A DNA stretch of 64,000 nucleotides from Streptomyces sp. RKND-216. Lineage in GTDB: Bacteria > Actinomycetota > Actinomycetes > Streptomycetales > Streptomycetaceae. Below the pieces are notes generated by a model that ran no database searches, was not told the DNA's origin, and saw only the letters and a program-made list of their open reading frames with translations. Numbering within the stretch: position 1 is the first letter of the stretch; each line of letters opens with the position of its first letter. Positions 1 to 9,020 of the stretch are shown in pieces. Location: NCBI RefSeq assembly GCF_004795255.1, contig NZ_SSBQ01000002.1, positions 3,812,001 to 3,876,000 of the forward strand. The letters run 5' to 3'. The position numbers and the translations under genes are program-made.

Positions 1-353
1 GCCAGATCCGCAAGACCGTGCCCGAAGTCCTCGAACTCGTCGGTCTCGGCGGGAAGGGCGACCGGATGCCCGGCGAGCTGTCCGGCGGTGAACAGCAGCG
101 CGTCGCGATCGCGCGGGCGTTCGTCAACCGGCCGATGCTGCTGATCGCCGACGAACCGACGGGCAACCTCGACCCGCAGACCTCCGTCGGCATCATGAAG
201 CTGCTGGACCGCATCAACCGCACCGGCACCACCGTGGTGATGGCGACCCACGACCAGGCGATCGTCGACCAGATGCGCAAGCGGGTCATCGAGCTCGAGA
301 AGGGTCGCCTGGTCCGCGACCAGTCGCGCGGCGTCTACGGCTACCAGCACTGA
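1..353 (+). CDS. ftsE: Cell division ATP-binding protein FtsE, C-terminal part
   Basis: This is the 3' half of an ABC-type ATPase; the start lies before the window. The reading frame is open from the first bases and about 116 residues are visible, against roughly 229 in a full FtsE. It shows the ABC signature ([14 protein letters not shown]), Walker B ([12 protein letters not shown]) and the switch His of ATHDQ. FtsE is the cytoplasmic ATPase that works with FtsX at the division septum to activate peptidoglycan hydrolases. Identification rests on the immediately following ftsX gene, 74 bases downstream, an arrangement kept throughout actinobacteria. Confidence 0.95.
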   Translation, partial: QIRKTVPEVLELVGLGGKGDRMPGELSGGEQQRVAIARAFVNRPMLLIADEPTGNLDPQTSVGIMKLLDRINRTGTTVVMATHDQAIVDQMRKRVIELEKGRLVRDQSRGVYGYQH

Positions 354-427
354 CCCCCGGGCGGCCCGCCCGCCGTCCCCGCGGCAACCCGCTCAGCTCG
401 CCCCCGCACGGAAGCAGGAAGGACGCC

Positions 428-1339
428 ATGCGCGCCCAGTTCGTAATGTCGGAGATCAGCGTCGGTCTCCGCCGCAATCTCACCATGACGTTCGCGGTGA
501 TCGTCTCGGTCGCCCTCTCGCTGGCGCTGCTCGGCGGCTCGCTGCTCGCGACCGAGCAGGTGAACGCGATGAAGGGCTTCTGGTACGACAAGGTCCAGGT
601 GTCGATCTACCTCTGCAACGAGAACGACGCCGAGTCGGACCCGAACTGCGCCAAGGGCGCCGTGACCCAGCAGCAGAAGGACGAGATCGAGGGAGACCTG
701 AAGGACCTCGGCGTCGTCGAGAAGGTCTACCACGAGTCCGCGGAGCAGGCGTTCCAGCACTACCAGGAGCAGTTCGGCGACTCTCCGCTCGCGGACTCCC
801 TGACGGCGGACCAGATGCAGGAGTCCTTCCGCGTGAAGCTGGAGGACCCGACGAAGTTCAACGTGATCAACACGGCGTTCTCCGGGCGGCAGGGCGTCCA
901 GGAGGTGCAGGACCAGAAGAACCTGCTGGAGAACCTCTTCGGGCTGCTCAACGGGATGAAGATCGCAGCGCTCTTCGTGATGTGCATGATGCTCGTCGTC
1001 GCGTTGCTGCTGATCATCAACACCGTGCGGGTGTCGGCGTTCAGCCGCCGGCGGGAGACGGGCATCATGCGGCTGGTCGGCGCGTCCAGCTTCTACATCC
1101 AGATGCCGTTCATCCTGGAGGCGGCCATCGCCGGCCTGATCGGCGCCGGGTTCGCCTGCGTGCTGCTGGCTGGCGGGAAGTTCTTCCTCATCGACAACTG
1201 GCTCCAGCAGGAGATCGTCCTGATCAACTTCGTGGGCTGGGACGCGGTGGTGAAGGTGTTGCCGCTCATCCTGGCGGTCGGTGCGCTGATGCCCGCCTTT
1301 GCAGCTTTCTTCGCTCTGCGCAAGTACCTGAAGGTGTGA
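428..1339 (+). CDS. ftsX: Cell division protein FtsX
   Basis: A 303-residue membrane protein with the FtsX layout: a transmembrane helix near residues 19-40, a large extracytoplasmic domain to about 175, then three helices near 180-200, 228-252 and 278-298. It forms the membrane half of FtsEX and passes ATP-driven changes from FtsE to periplasmic hydrolases during septation. The extracellular domain holds two Cys about 11 residues apart (near 59 and 70), possibly a disulfide. The start codon ATG follows a purine-rich stretch (GGAAGGA) at a good distance. It is probably cotranscribed with ftsE. Confidence 0.96.
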   Translation: MRAQFVMSEISVGLRRNLTMTFAVIVSVALSLALLGGSLLATEQVNAMKGFWYDKVQVSIYLCNENDAESDPNCAKGAVTQQQKDEIEGDLKDLGVVEKVYHESAEQAFQHYQEQFGDSPLADSLTADQMQESFRVKLEDPTKFNVINTAFSGRQGVQEVQDQKNLLENLFGLLNGMKIAALFVMCMMLVVALLLIINTVRVSAFSRRRETGIMRLVGASSFYIQMPFILEAAIAGLIGAGFACVLLAGGKFFLIDNWLQQEIVLINFVGWDAVVKVLPLILAVGALMPAFAAFFALRKYLKV

Positions 1340-1407
1340 CACACGACGCGCGTGACTGTTCCGACATCGCGTCTTCATCGGGCCGTGACTGCCCTAGACT
1401 CCGCAGC

Positions 1408-2625
1408 ATGTCGGGCACGTGGAGAAATGCGCCTCCTCGCCGGGTACGGCGGGGGGCGGCGCTGACCCTGGTCTTCGCGGGCGCCCTGGCCACCGGTGCC
1501 GCCACCAACTCCTGGGGCGGCGTGCCGGGAGGGCCGGGCGCACCCGGAGTGCCGGGGCCACGCCACGAGTTGAACGGCGCCGCCGGCCGTACGCCGGGCG
1601 GCGCGGGTGCGGTGCCGGCGGAGGCGGCCGAGGCCGCCGAGGCCAAGGTCGCCGCCGAAGAGCTGGTCAGCCGCAGCGGTGACCGCTGGGAGGCCGCCTA
1701 CAGCGCCCACGAGTACGAGGGCTTCGAGCGTCGCATGGGCGGCGCGTACGTCGGCGTCGGCGTCTCCGTAAAGCGGTCCGACGTCCCCGGCGGCGACGAG
1801 GTCGTGCGCGTCGAGGACGTGCTGCCGGACAGTCCCGCGGACCGGGCCGGCCTCCGGCCGGGGGACCGGCTGCAGGCCGTCGACGGCGTGCCCGTGACCG
1901 GCGAGCCGGTCACCGAGGTGGTCGCGCTGCTGCGCGGTGCCGCCGACGCGTCCCCGGGCCGCGCCGCCGACCCCGGTACGGCCGTCGACCTCACGCTCAG
2001 CCGCGGCGGCCACCAGTGGAGCGAGACCCTGAAGCGGGCCCGGCTCGCGGCCGCTTCGGTCTCCGTCTCCCAGCCGTCTCCGCGCGTCACGCGTATCGAG
2101 ATCGCCTCCTTCACCGAGGGGGTCGGCGCCCGGGTGCGCCGGGCCGTGGCGGAGGCGCCCGAGGGCAGCGGCTTCCTGCTCGACCTGCGCGGCAATTCCG
2201 GCGGCCTGGTGGCCGAGGCCACCGAGTCCGCCTCCGCCTTCCTCGACGGCGGGCTGGTCGCCACCTACGACTACGACGACGAGCAGCAGGCGCTGTACGC
2301 CGAGGGCACCGGGAACACCGCGGCGCCGCTGGTGGTTCTCGTGGACGGCGGCACGATGAGCGCCGCGGAGCTGCTCACCGGAGCGCTCCAGGACCGTGGG
2401 CGCGCGGTCGTCGTCGGCAGCCGGACGTTCGGCAAGGGTTCGGTCCAGGTGCCGCACCGGATGCCGGACGGGTCGGTAGCCGAGTTGACCGTCGGCCACT
2501 ACTCCACACCGTCGGGCCGCCGGGTCCACGGCCGGGGACTGCTGCCCGACCTGGAGGTACGCTCCGGGGACCGCGCCGCCGAGCGGGCCCGCCGGGTATT
2601 GAGTGGCCTCGCAGCCGGATCGTAG
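1408..2625 (+). CDS. Secreted or membrane-anchored S41 C-terminal processing protease with PDZ domain
   Basis: A 405-residue protease. Residues about 14-34 form a hydrophobic signal or anchor after a basic N-terminus; a Gly/Pro/Ala-rich linker follows, then a PDZ domain (about 111-195) and an S41 catalytic domain. The Ser-Lys dyad is visible: Ser318 in TMSAAEL and Lys343 in FGKGSVQ, 25 residues apart as in the Prc/CtpA family. I chose the ATG at 1408 because the coding pattern and the signal begin there; the frame stays open further upstream through ftsX but without a matching protein. Its position between ftsX and smpB is conserved in Streptomyces. Substrate unknown. Confidence 0.93.
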   Translation: MSGTWRNAPPRRVRRGAALTLVFAGALATGAATNSWGGVPGGPGAPGVPGPRHELNGAAGRTPGGAGAVPAEAAEAAEAKVAAEELVSRSGDRWEAAYSAHEYEGFERRMGGAYVGVGVSVKRSDVPGGDEVVRVEDVLPDSPADRAGLRPGDRLQAVDGVPVTGEPVTEVVALLRGAADASPGRAADPGTAVDLTLSRGGHQWSETLKRARLAAASVSVSQPSPRVTRIEIASFTEGVGARVRRAVAEAPEGSGFLLDLRGNSGGLVAEATESASAFLDGGLVATYDYDDEQQALYAEGTGNTAAPLVVLVDGGTMSAAELLTGALQDRGRAVVVGSRTFGKGSVQVPHRMPDGSVAELTVGHYSTPSGRRVHGRGLLPDLEVRSGDRAAERARRVLSGLAAGS

Positions 2626-2642
2626 AGAAGAATGGCCTGGCT

Positions 2643-3161
2643 ATGGCGAAGATGAAGACCCAGAGGGCCGGCAAGAAGGCCAAGGGCGCCGGCTCCGACC
2701 GGACGCTCGTCGCGCAGAACAAGAAGGCGCGGCACGACTACCTGATCCTGGACACGTACGAGTGCGGCATCGTCCTGACCGGCACCGAGGTCAAGTCGTT
2801 GCGGCAGGGCCGGGCTTCGCTGGTCGACGGCTTCGGCCAGGTCGACGACGGCGAGGTCTGGCTGCACAACGTGCACATCCCCGAGTACGCCCAGGGGACG
2901 TGGACGAACCACAGTGCGAAGCGCAAGCGGAAGCTGCTGCTGCACCGCTCGGAGATCGACCGGCTGATCGGCAAGACGCAGGAGACCGGGCACACGCTGG
3001 TGCCGCTCCAGCTCTACTTTGTCAAGGGCCGCGCGAAGGTCGAGCTGGCGCTGGCGAAGGGCAAGAAGGAGTACGACAAGCGGCACACGCTGCGCGAGAA
3101 GCAGGACCGGCGCGAGGCGGAGCGCGTGATCTCGGCGGTCCGCCGCCGCCAGCGGGCGTGA
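2643..3161 (+). CDS. smpB: SsrA-binding protein SmpB
   Basis: A 172-residue SmpB, the protein partner that delivers tmRNA to stalled ribosomes in trans-translation. Family motifs seen are the N-terminal beta-barrel sequence ([21 protein letters not shown]), the central HNVHIPEY, and the basic C-terminal tail ([18 protein letters not shown]) that enters the mRNA channel. A Lys/Arg-rich leader of about 25 residues precedes the conserved core. The ATG at 2643 starts 17 bases after the protease stop; a second Met three codons later is an alternative start. The tmRNA gene itself follows about 160 bases downstream, as expected. Confidence 0.97.
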   Translation: MAKMKTQRAGKKAKGAGSDRTLVAQNKKARHDYLILDTYECGIVLTGTEVKSLRQGRASLVDGFGQVDDGEVWLHNVHIPEYAQGTWTNHSAKRKRKLLLHRSEIDRLIGKTQETGHTLVPLQLYFVKGRAKVELALAKGKKEYDKRHTLREKQDRREAERVISAVRRRQRA

Positions 3162-3320
3162 CCGCGCCTGCGCTGCGGGCGGGGCGGGGCCGCGCCGGGC
3201 GGCCTGAGCCGACCGGGTGGCCGCCGGGAATACGGTGGCAGCCCACGGCGCTCATCCCGTACGATGGTCCCGTACCCGGGCGCTGCGGCGCATCGGGTGC
3301 GGAGGTTCTCAACTCAACAT

Positions 3321-3692
3321 GGGGATGATCGGTTTCGACAGCGGATGTCGAAGCAGGGGAAGCGAGCCGAGGAACGCGGCAATGATCTCGTTAACCATGT
3401 GCCGCAAAAAAATAATCGCCAATTCCAAGCGCGATTCCTTCGCCCTCGCTGCCTAAGTAGCGACTTGCGAAGTGTCGGCCCGGGGATGTTCCCGACCCGG
3501 TGTCCGGCATCAGCCAGGGGACTCACCGCGTAGGCCCGGTCACGGGGCCTGCAGGGACATTTCACAGTGACTGAGCCCGTCGGAGACGTGTCCGCGAGAT
3601 CTCCGGGGCTGAGAAAATCGCAGCGGACTGCGCTCGGAGAAGCCCTCCTTCTGCTCCGTTGGACGCGGGTTCGATTCCCGCCATCTCCACCA
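3321..3692 (+). ncRNA. ssrA: Transfer-messenger RNA (tmRNA)
   Basis: tmRNA rescues ribosomes stalled on broken mRNA. The 5' end GGGGATG pairs with the 3' end CATCTCC followed by A-CCA, giving a seven-pair acceptor stem with the G3-U70 pair that specifies alanine; the T-arm sequence GGTTCGATTCC precedes it. The 3' CCA is encoded. The internal reading frame at 3418-3456 gives the tag ANSKRDSFALAA ending in TAA, with the FALAA degron seen across actinobacteria. The ends were set from the acceptor pairing. The RNA is about 372 nt before any other processing and lies next to smpB. Confidence 0.96.
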
Positions 3693-3704
3693 TCACCATG
3701 TGTC

Positions 3705-3749
3705 GAAGAGCCCCTGACCGGCGGTACCACCGCCGGTCAGGGGCTCTTC
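3705..3749 (+). terminator. Strong intrinsic terminator after ssrA
   Basis: A perfect inverted repeat with 21-base arms (3705-3725 and 3729-3749) around a 3-base loop, 12 bases after the tmRNA 3' end. It lacks a long U run, as usual in Streptomyces. It should end the ssrA transcript and isolate it from the chitinase promoter downstream. Confidence 0.9.
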
Positions 3750-3782
3750 TGCGTGCGGGGTCGCGGGCGGCGACGGAAAAAC

Positions 3783-3814
3783 ATTGGTCCATACCTTGAC
3801 TGGTCTGGACCAAA
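3783..3814 (+). promoter_or_regulatory. Tandem DasR-like sites (dre) in the chitinase promoter
   Basis: Two directly repeated 16-base sites lie side by side: ATTGGTCCATACCTTG (3783-3798) and ACTGGTCTGGACCAAA (3799-3814). The published DasR responsive element is ACTGGTCTAGACCACT. By my count the second copy matches 13 of 16 positions and the first about 11, allowing T for C at position 2. TTGACT sequences at 3796 and 3819 are candidate -35 boxes, so binding would overlap the promoter. Such direct repeats are known in Streptomyces chitinase promoters, where DasR and glucosamine-derived signals control expression. Confidence 0.82.
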
Positions 3815-3887
3815 CAGCTTGACTGCACTCCATCAACCTTCCCCCACCTCGCGGCCCACCGCAGGGCCGCGCGCGAAGGAGTGAGCA

Positions 3888-4817
3888 GTGTCCAGCAGCA
3901 CGCGTAGACGCAGCTTGACCACCAGGCTCAAGGCCCTCCTCGCCGCCGCCGGCCTGGCCGGCGCGCTGGCCGTGGCCCTCCCGATGTCCACCGCCACCGC
4001 GGCGCCCGCCTGCGAGGCGGCCTGGAACTCCGGCACCGCCTACACCGGCGGCGACGTCGTCTCCCACGGCGGCCACAACTGGGAGGCCAAGTGGTGGACG
4101 CAGGGCGAGACGCCCGGCACCACCGGACAGTGGGGCGTGTGGGCGGACCAGGGCATCTGCGGTGACGGCGGCGACCCGGATCCCGACCCGGACCCGTCCG
4201 GCTTCCTCGTCAACCAGGCGCAGTTCGACCAGATGTTCCCGAGCAGGAACTCCTTCTACACCTACGACGGCCTGGTCGCCGCGCTCGGCGCCTACCCGGC
4301 GTTCACCAACACGGGCAGCGAGACCGTACGTCGCCAGGAGGCGGCCGCGTTCCTCGCCAATGTCAGCCACGAGACGGGCGGACTGCGGTACATCGTCGAG
4401 CAGAACGAGGCCAACTACCCGCACTACTGCGACGAGTCGCAGCCGTACGGCTGCCCCGCGGGCAACGACGCCTACTACGGCCGCGGGCCCATCCAGCTCA
4501 GCTGGAACTTCAACTACAAGGCCGCCGGCGACGCGTTGGGCATCGACCTGCTGAACAACCCCTGGCAGGTCGAGAACGACGCCGCCACTGCGTGGAAGAC
4601 CGCGCTCTGGTACTGGAACACCCAGTCCGGCCCCGGCACCTACACCGGCCACGAGGCCATCACCGGCGGCCACGGATTCGGCGAGTCCATCCGCAGCATC
4701 AACGGCGCCCTGGAGTGCGACGGCGGCAACCCCGCCCAGGTCCAGAGCCGCATCGACAAGTACCGGGCGTTCACGCAGATCCTCGGCACCACCCCGGGAG
4801 GCAACCTCAGCTGCTGA
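3888..4817 (+). CDS. Secreted chitinase, family GH19 with N-terminal CBM5/12 domain
   Basis: A 309-residue extracellular chitinase. A signal peptide with a basic start and hydrophobic core covers about residues 1-39 (cleavage near TATA-AP). A carbohydrate-binding module of the CBM5/12 type follows (about 41-88, rich in Trp, with AWNSGTAYTGGDVVSHGG), then a DPDPDPDP linker, then the GH19 catalytic domain from about 103. The likely catalytic Glu is E162 in NVSHETGG, and the chitin-binding-cleft sequence YYGRGPIQLSWNFNY is intact. The enzyme hydrolyses chitin outside the cell. The tandem DasR-like site just upstream suggests induction by chitin breakdown products, working with the importer and hexosaminidase at 22.5-27.3 kb. 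Confidence 0.96.
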   Translation: MSSSTRRRSLTTRLKALLAAAGLAGALAVALPMSTATAAPACEAAWNSGTAYTGGDVVSHGGHNWEAKWWTQGETPGTTGQWGVWADQGICGDGGDPDPDPDPSGFLVNQAQFDQMFPSRNSFYTYDGLVAALGAYPAFTNTGSETVRRQEAAAFLANVSHETGGLRYIVEQNEANYPHYCDESQPYGCPAGNDAYYGRGPIQLSWNFNYKAAGDALGIDLLNNPWQVENDAATAWKTALWYWNTQSGPGTYTGHEAITGGHGFGESIRSINGALECDGGNPAQVQSRIDKYRAFTQILGTTPGGNLSC

Positions 4818-4833
4818 GACGCTCTCCGTACCA

Positions 4834-4877
4834 CCTTCCGCCGCCGGTCGTGCCCGTCTCACGCCGGCGGCGGAAGG
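4834..4877. terminator. Bidirectional terminator between chitinase and MFS gene
   Basis: A perfect 14-base inverted repeat, CCTTCCGCCGCCGG at 4834-4847 and its complement at 4864-4877, with a 16-base loop. It sits between two convergent genes and overlaps the last codons of the MFS gene. Confidence 0.75.
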
Positions 4878-6187
4878 CCGCCGCGCGGGGCGGCCCGTCC
4901 TGCTGTCACCCGAACGGGTGGATGCTGCGCCTTCGGCATATGCCGTCGCGCGATCCCTACCGTGCCACCCATGGTCACCAGGGCGACCACGGCAGCCAGC
5001 AGCGCGGTGCCGACCGGCACGAGGTAGGCGAGCGCCGGGCCGCCCGGCAGGTGCTGGGCCGCCCAGCCGCCCGCCGCCGAGCCGGCGGCGATCCCGGCCA
5101 GCAGGGCCGTCACGGCGAGGGTCATGCCCTCGTTCAGGCGGGCTGCCGGAGCGCGGCGCTGGATCAGCGTCATCCCCGTCACCATCGTCGGCGCGGTCGC
5201 CATGCCGGCCACCAGCAGCGTCGCCGCCAGCACGAGCAGGCTCCCGGACGCCGCCCCCAGCAGCGGCAGCGTCATCAGCGCCGCCATCGCCGCCACGCAT
5301 CCCCGGAAGCGGCGCCGTACGGAGCCGGACGGCGCCCACGTGCCGAAGGCCAGCCCCGCCACCGCCGAACCGCCCGCCTGCACCGCCAGGACGGCGCCGC
5401 CCGCCGCGCCGTGCCCCAGTGCGTCCGCGTGGGCGAGGGTGACCACCTCCAGCGCGCCGAACACCGCGCCCGTGCACACGAAGGTGGCCAGCAGCGGCGG
5501 CATCCCCGGCAGTCGTACGGGCGCCCGGCCGCGCCCCGCCTCGGGCGGCGCGACGGGCGGCTCGGTGCGCCGCTGCGCCGCGAACAGCAGGACGCCGGTC
5601 AGCAGCAGCACCGCCCCCGTGAGCGTGCCGGCCTCCGGGAACAGCGCCGTGCACAGCAGGGCCGCCAGCACAGGGCCGCACACGAAGCACAGTTCGTCGG
5701 CGACCTGCTCGAAGGAGTTCGCGGTGTGCCGCGCATCCGGGTCGTCCTGGTGCAGATGGGCCCAGCGGGCCCGTGACATGCCGCCGGTGTTCGGCGTCGT
5801 CGCGGTCGCGGCGTACGCGGCGAACAGCGTCCAGTCCGGGGCCTGCAGGCGTACGCACGCGACCAGCGCGAGCGCGCCGCAGGCGGCGAACGCGGCGGCG
5901 GGCACGGCCACCCGCGCCTGTCCGCAGCGGTCCACGAGCCGCGCGGTGAGCGGCCCCACGACGGCCGTCGCGGCCAGCCCGGTCCCGGTGACCGCACCGG
6001 CGAGGGCGTAACTGCCGCGCTGCCCTGCGATCATCATCACGGCGGCCACGGTGAACATCCCCATCGGCAGCCGGGCGACGAGGTTTCCCACCGTGAACGC
6101 CACCGCGCCGGGCGGCGCGAACAGCCGCACGTAGGGCGCGGTCCAGCGGCGGGCAGGAGTGACCGGGGCAGGAGAGGCTGTCGGCAT
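4859..6187 (-). CDS. Major facilitator superfamily transporter
   Basis: A 442-residue membrane protein with about twelve hydrophobic segments and little else. The first helix pair contains GNLVARLPMGMFTVAAVMMI, typical of drug-proton antiporter type MFS proteins of actinobacteria. Substrate cannot be told from sequence. The ATG at 6187 was chosen because the sequence upstream of it in the same frame has no membrane pattern; the extra upstream 69 codons are non-coding in character. It is convergent with the chitinase. The region upstream (6188-6450) holds no gene I can support. Confidence 0.85.
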   Translation of the reverse strand: MPTASPAPVTPARRWTAPYVRLFAPPGAVAFTVGNLVARLPMGMFTVAAVMMIAGQRGSYALAGAVTGTGLAATAVVGPLTARLVDRCGQARVAVPAAAFAACGALALVACVRLQAPDWTLFAAYAATATTPNTGGMSRARWAHLHQDDPDARHTANSFEQVADELCFVCGPVLAALLCTALFPEAGTLTGAVLLLTGVLLFAAQRRTEPPVAPPEAGRGRAPVRLPGMPPLLATFVCTGAVFGALEVVTLAHADALGHGAAGGAVLAVQAGGSAVAGLAFGTWAPSGSVRRRFRGCVAAMAALMTLPLLGAASGSLLVLAATLLVAGMATAPTMVTGMTLIQRRAPAARLNEGMTLAVTALLAGIAAGSAAGGWAAQHLPGGPALAYLVPVGTALLAAVVALVTMGGTVGIARRHMPKAQHPPVRVTAGRAAPRGGLPPPA

Positions 6188-6391
6188 GGCGACCACCCTC
6201 GCGGCGCGAAAGCCCCGCGGTCCAACACCCGTTGCGGTCCCGTTCACGCACCTGCGTTGTGCATGCGGGTCGGGGCCGTGCGGAGGGCAGCAGCCGCATC
6301 CGGGCGGCGGCACCGACCGCGCGGGCGACGTTCTGTACGCCCGCCCGCCGCCGGTGGCCGTGCCGGTCGTCAGGCGTTCCACGCCAACGCG

Positions 6392-6403
6392 CACACTTCT
6401 GTG
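6392..6403. repeat. Isolated copy of the toxin-antitoxin operator half-site
   Basis: The 12-mer CACACTTCTGTG here is identical to the left half of the palindrome in front of the RHH/MazF pair (9006-9017). It lies in the gene-free stretch upstream of the MFS gene. It may be chance or a trace of an earlier arrangement. Confidence 0.4.
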
Positions 6404-6450
6404 GAGACTTCCTCACGTTCATCGCTCTTCTGCCCGGCCACGGCCACCCG

Positions 6451-6766
6451 ATCGCGACGTTGATCATGCGGGCCGTCAACGAGGGCGCGGCCGAGGAGGC
6501 TTTCCGCCTCGTGGACGAGAGCCACGTTCAGCTCCTCGAGGACCGGCGCACGCTGCAGGCAGTGGAGCGCCCTCCGCGAACCGGCCTAACCCGCCCCCGG
6601 TTCCGGCCCCGCCACCGCCCCCGGTTCCGGTCCCGACGCGGCCGGGCCTGGACCGGGCGGCCAACTGAGGCGGGGCGGCTACCTGCTGGAGCAGATCGCC
6701 CCGCAGATCGCCCGGGCCCTCGCCGGCGCCGCCGAACTGGACGCGTACCTCCGCGCCCGCGGGTGA
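6451..6766 (+). pseudogene. Remnant of a MerR-family (two-HTH, TioE-like) regulator
   Basis: Two separated pieces look like parts of one protein. The first, in one frame from about 6451, reads IATLIMRAVNEG followed by FRLVDESHVQLLEDRRTLQ, the coiled region after the first HTH of these regulators. The second, in another frame from about 6665, reads RRGGYLLEQIAPQIARAL and ends ELDAYLRARG with a TGA at 6764, which matches the C-terminus of the same family. The N-terminal DNA-binding part, the second HTH and part of the C-terminal domain are missing, and a Pro-rich stretch lies between the pieces. I assign it from family resemblance only; it cannot make a working protein. Confidence 0.6.
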
Positions 6767-6847
6767 AAAGGAGTTGCCGCGGCCGTCCGGCGCCAGGCAC
6801 CGTGCGGGGGTGAACGGTGGCGATGCCGTCCGGAAGGGGGAGCGGCT

Positions 6848-7774
6848 GTGCGGCGGTTCGGAGATCCGATCGTCCAGGAGTTCGCCGTGGGAGGCCCGGG
6901 AGCCGGACCGTACGGCATCGCGGCCGGGCCGGACGGTGCGCTGTGGTGCACCCTCGTGCACGGCGGCCGCATCGCACGGCTGGCGTTGGACGGCACGGTG
7001 CGCGAGTACGACCTCGGCGCCCCCGACTGCCGTCCCACGGTCATCGCTCCCGGACCGGACGACGGCGCCCTCTGATTCACCCGGCTCCAGGACCACCGGA
7101 TCGGCCGGATCACCGTCGACGGCGACGTGCGCTGCTGGGCCGTGCCCACGCCCGGCTGCGGGCCCTTCGGCATCACGGCGGGACCGGACGGGGCGATGTG
7201 GTTCACCGAGACCCACGCGGACCGTGTCGGACGCATCGACGGCGCGGGCGAGGTCACGGAGTTCCCTCTGCCCGTCGAGGGCGGCTATCCCTCCGCGATC
7301 ACCGCCGGACCGGACGGCGCCCTCTGGTTCGCCCTCAACCAGGCGAACGCCGTCGGCCGCATCGACGTGCACGGCGACGTGACCGTGCACCCCCTGCCGA
7401 CGCCCGGCGCCGCGCCGGTCGGCATCACCAGCGACGGCACCGCCCTGTGGTTCGTCGAGATCGCGGCCGGTCAGGTCGGCCGGATGACGGTGGACGGCAC
7501 GGTCGAGGAGTTCCCGCTGCCCGACCGGACGGCCAGGCCGCACGCGATCGTGGCCGCGTCCGAGGGCGAGTGCTGGTTCACGCAGTGGGGCGCGGGCCGC
7601 GTCGGCCGCATCACGGCGGACGGCGACCTCGCCGAGTACGCCCTGCCCTCCCCGTCCTGCGAGCCCCACGGCCTCGTGGTGGGCCCCGACGGCGCGGTAT
7701 GGGCTGCCCTGGAGACCGGTTCCGTCACCCGCGTGGCGGCCCGCGCCGCTCAGCCCGGCCGGACGGGCCCGTAG
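6848..7774 (+). pseudogene. Virginiamycin B lyase-like beta-propeller broken by one in-frame stop
   Basis: The frame from GTG 6848 to 7774 encodes 308 residues if the TGA at 7073-7075 (codon 76) is read through. Both sides are the same protein, with repeated blades of the form GPDGALWFT. The stop falls exactly where the repeat demands Trp (GAL-stop-FT), so a single TGG to TGA change explains it. Vgb enzymes linearise streptogramin B antibiotics by a lyase reaction. The His of RPHA and EPHG and the Glu of ALE, in regions known to form the active site, remain. A good ribosome-binding site (GGAAGGGGG) precedes the start. The rest of the frame is clean, so the lesion looks recent, or could be a sequencing error. 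Confidence 0.8.
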
Positions 7775-8001
7775 CAGGCGGCCGCCGCGCCGGTGTGCAG
7801 CGCCCAGTAGCGGTCCCCGTACGACCAGTGCCACCACCCCGTGGGGTAGTTGACGAAGCCGGCCCCCTCCAGGGCGGTGCCCGGCACTGCGCGCAGCGCA
7901 CGCGCCTCGGGGCTGATGTTCCCGGCCGCTGTGCAGCAGCCGCCCGTGCTCTTCTCCGGTGAGGCGTTGACCGGGGCGCCCAGGTCAAGTTCGCGTTCGA
8001 G
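7750..8001 (-). pseudogene. C-terminal fragment of a VanX-type D-Ala-D-Ala dipeptidase
   Basis: About 84 residues match the C-terminal third of the VanX/DdpX zinc dipeptidases: LDLGAPVNASPE, ISPEARALR and FVNYPTGWWHWSYGDRYWAL. In the family the last motif reads PTEWWHW, with Glu as catalytic base and His as a zinc ligand; here Glu is replaced by Gly. The N-terminal domain with the other zinc ligands is absent, since the divergent LysR gene starts at 8046. The 3' end overlaps the lyase-like gene by 25 bases in convergent orientation. Some open frame upstream to 8043 does not resemble the family. It is a relic, not an enzyme. Confidence 0.78.
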
Positions 8002-8045
8002 AGCCGGGCGGCGGACGCACACCCCCCGCGGGGGAGAATGCACCG

Positions 8046-9020
8046 ATGAACACGTCCCGGGATGTCGAGCCGCGGCTGCTGCGCGGGTTCGTGGCCGTGG
8101 CGGAGGAGCTGCACTTCACGCGGGCCGCCGCGCGGCTGTACGTGGCGCAGCAGGCGCTGAGCCGGGACGTCGCGCGCCTCGAACGGGAGGTCGGCGCGAC
8201 GCTGTTCGTCCGGTCGACGCGGCGGGTGACGCTCACCGCCGACGGTGAGCGGCTGCTGCCGTACGCGCGGGCGGTGCTGGCCGCGCACGACGAACTGGCC
8301 GCCGCGTTCGCGCCCGCCGGACGTCCGCTGACCGTGGACGTCGCCGCGCCGGTCAGCACCGGGCGCGAGGTGCTGGAGGCGGCACGCGGACGGGCACCGC
8401 GCACGGAGTTCGTGGCCCGCTACCGTGCGGGCCTCGCGGGCGCGGCGGCCGAGATCCTCGCCGGCCGGCTGGACGTCTCGTTCGGCCGTGTCGCCGGGCT
8501 CGCGGCAGAGGCGTCGGCCGGGCTGGAGCACCGGCTCGTCCGGTACGAGCGGGTCGCCGTGCTGCTGCCCGAGGACCACCCGCTCGCGGCGCTCCCCGAG
8601 GTGCCGCTCGGCCGGCTGGACGGCGAGACCCTGTACGCCGGGGCGGGCAACGACGACACCGCCGAGTGGACCGACTACGCCCGCGCGCTCTTCGCGGGGC
8701 GGGGCATCCGCCTCGCGCCGCCGTTCCCGAGGATCGAGGGCGAGGAGGAGTTCCGTCGCGTCGTGCGGGGGCGCGGTTGGTCGGTGCTGGCCACCGAGGT
8801 GTTCACGGGGGTGGACGGCATGGTGCTGCGACCGCTCACCGACCCGGTGCCGCTCGCGCCGGTCTCGGTCGTGTGGCGCCGCGGTCTGCGCCACCCGGGC
8901 CTGGACGCCCTGCTCGCCGCCGCCGACCTGTCCCGCACCTCCGGCCGGCTCGCCGTCCCGCCCGGCGCCTGGCTCCCGGAACCGGACCGGAACATCGCAC
9001 ACAGTCACACTTCTGTGTAA
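8046..9020 (+). CDS. LysR-family transcriptional regulator
   Basis: A 324-residue regulator. Residues about 8-68 form the LysR winged helix (EELHFTRAAARLYVAQQALSRDVARLE), followed by the linker helix and a type-2 periplasmic-binding effector domain from about 95. It looks intact. LysR proteins usually control a divergent neighbour; here that neighbour is the broken VanX-like fragment, so the original target may be gone. The 3' end overlaps the palindrome in front of the toxin-antitoxin pair. Effector unknown. Confidence 0.9.
   Translation: MNTSRDVEPRLLRGFVAVAEELHFTRAAARLYVAQQALSRDVARLEREVGATLFVRSTRRVTLTADGERLLPYARAVLAAHDELAAAFAPAGRPLTVDVAAPVSTGREVLEAARGRAPRTEFVARYRAGLAGAAAEILAGRLDVSFGRVAGLAAEASAGLEHRLVRYERVAVLLPEDHPLAALPEVPLGRLDGETLYAGAGNDDTAEWTDYARALFAGRGIRLAPPFPRIEGEEEFRRVVRGRGWSVLATEVFTGVDGMVLRPLTDPVPLAPVSVVWRRGLRHPGLDALLAAADLSRTSGRLAVPPGAWLPEPDRNIAHSHTSV

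Noticed and set aside
3321..3692. Integration site in ssrA
   Set aside because: tmRNA genes often host integrative elements, but no integrase, duplicated 3' end or phage gene is found next to it.
6188..6450. A gene upstream of the MFS transporter
   Set aside because: Open frames there lack a ribosome site, codon bias and any family resemblance.
3693..6479. Very long open frame on the minus strand (over 900 codons) across the MFS region and chitinase
   Set aside because: High-GC composition leaves antisense frames open. The translation is Arg/Gly/Ala-rich without domains, and the chitinase lies opposite with clear motifs.
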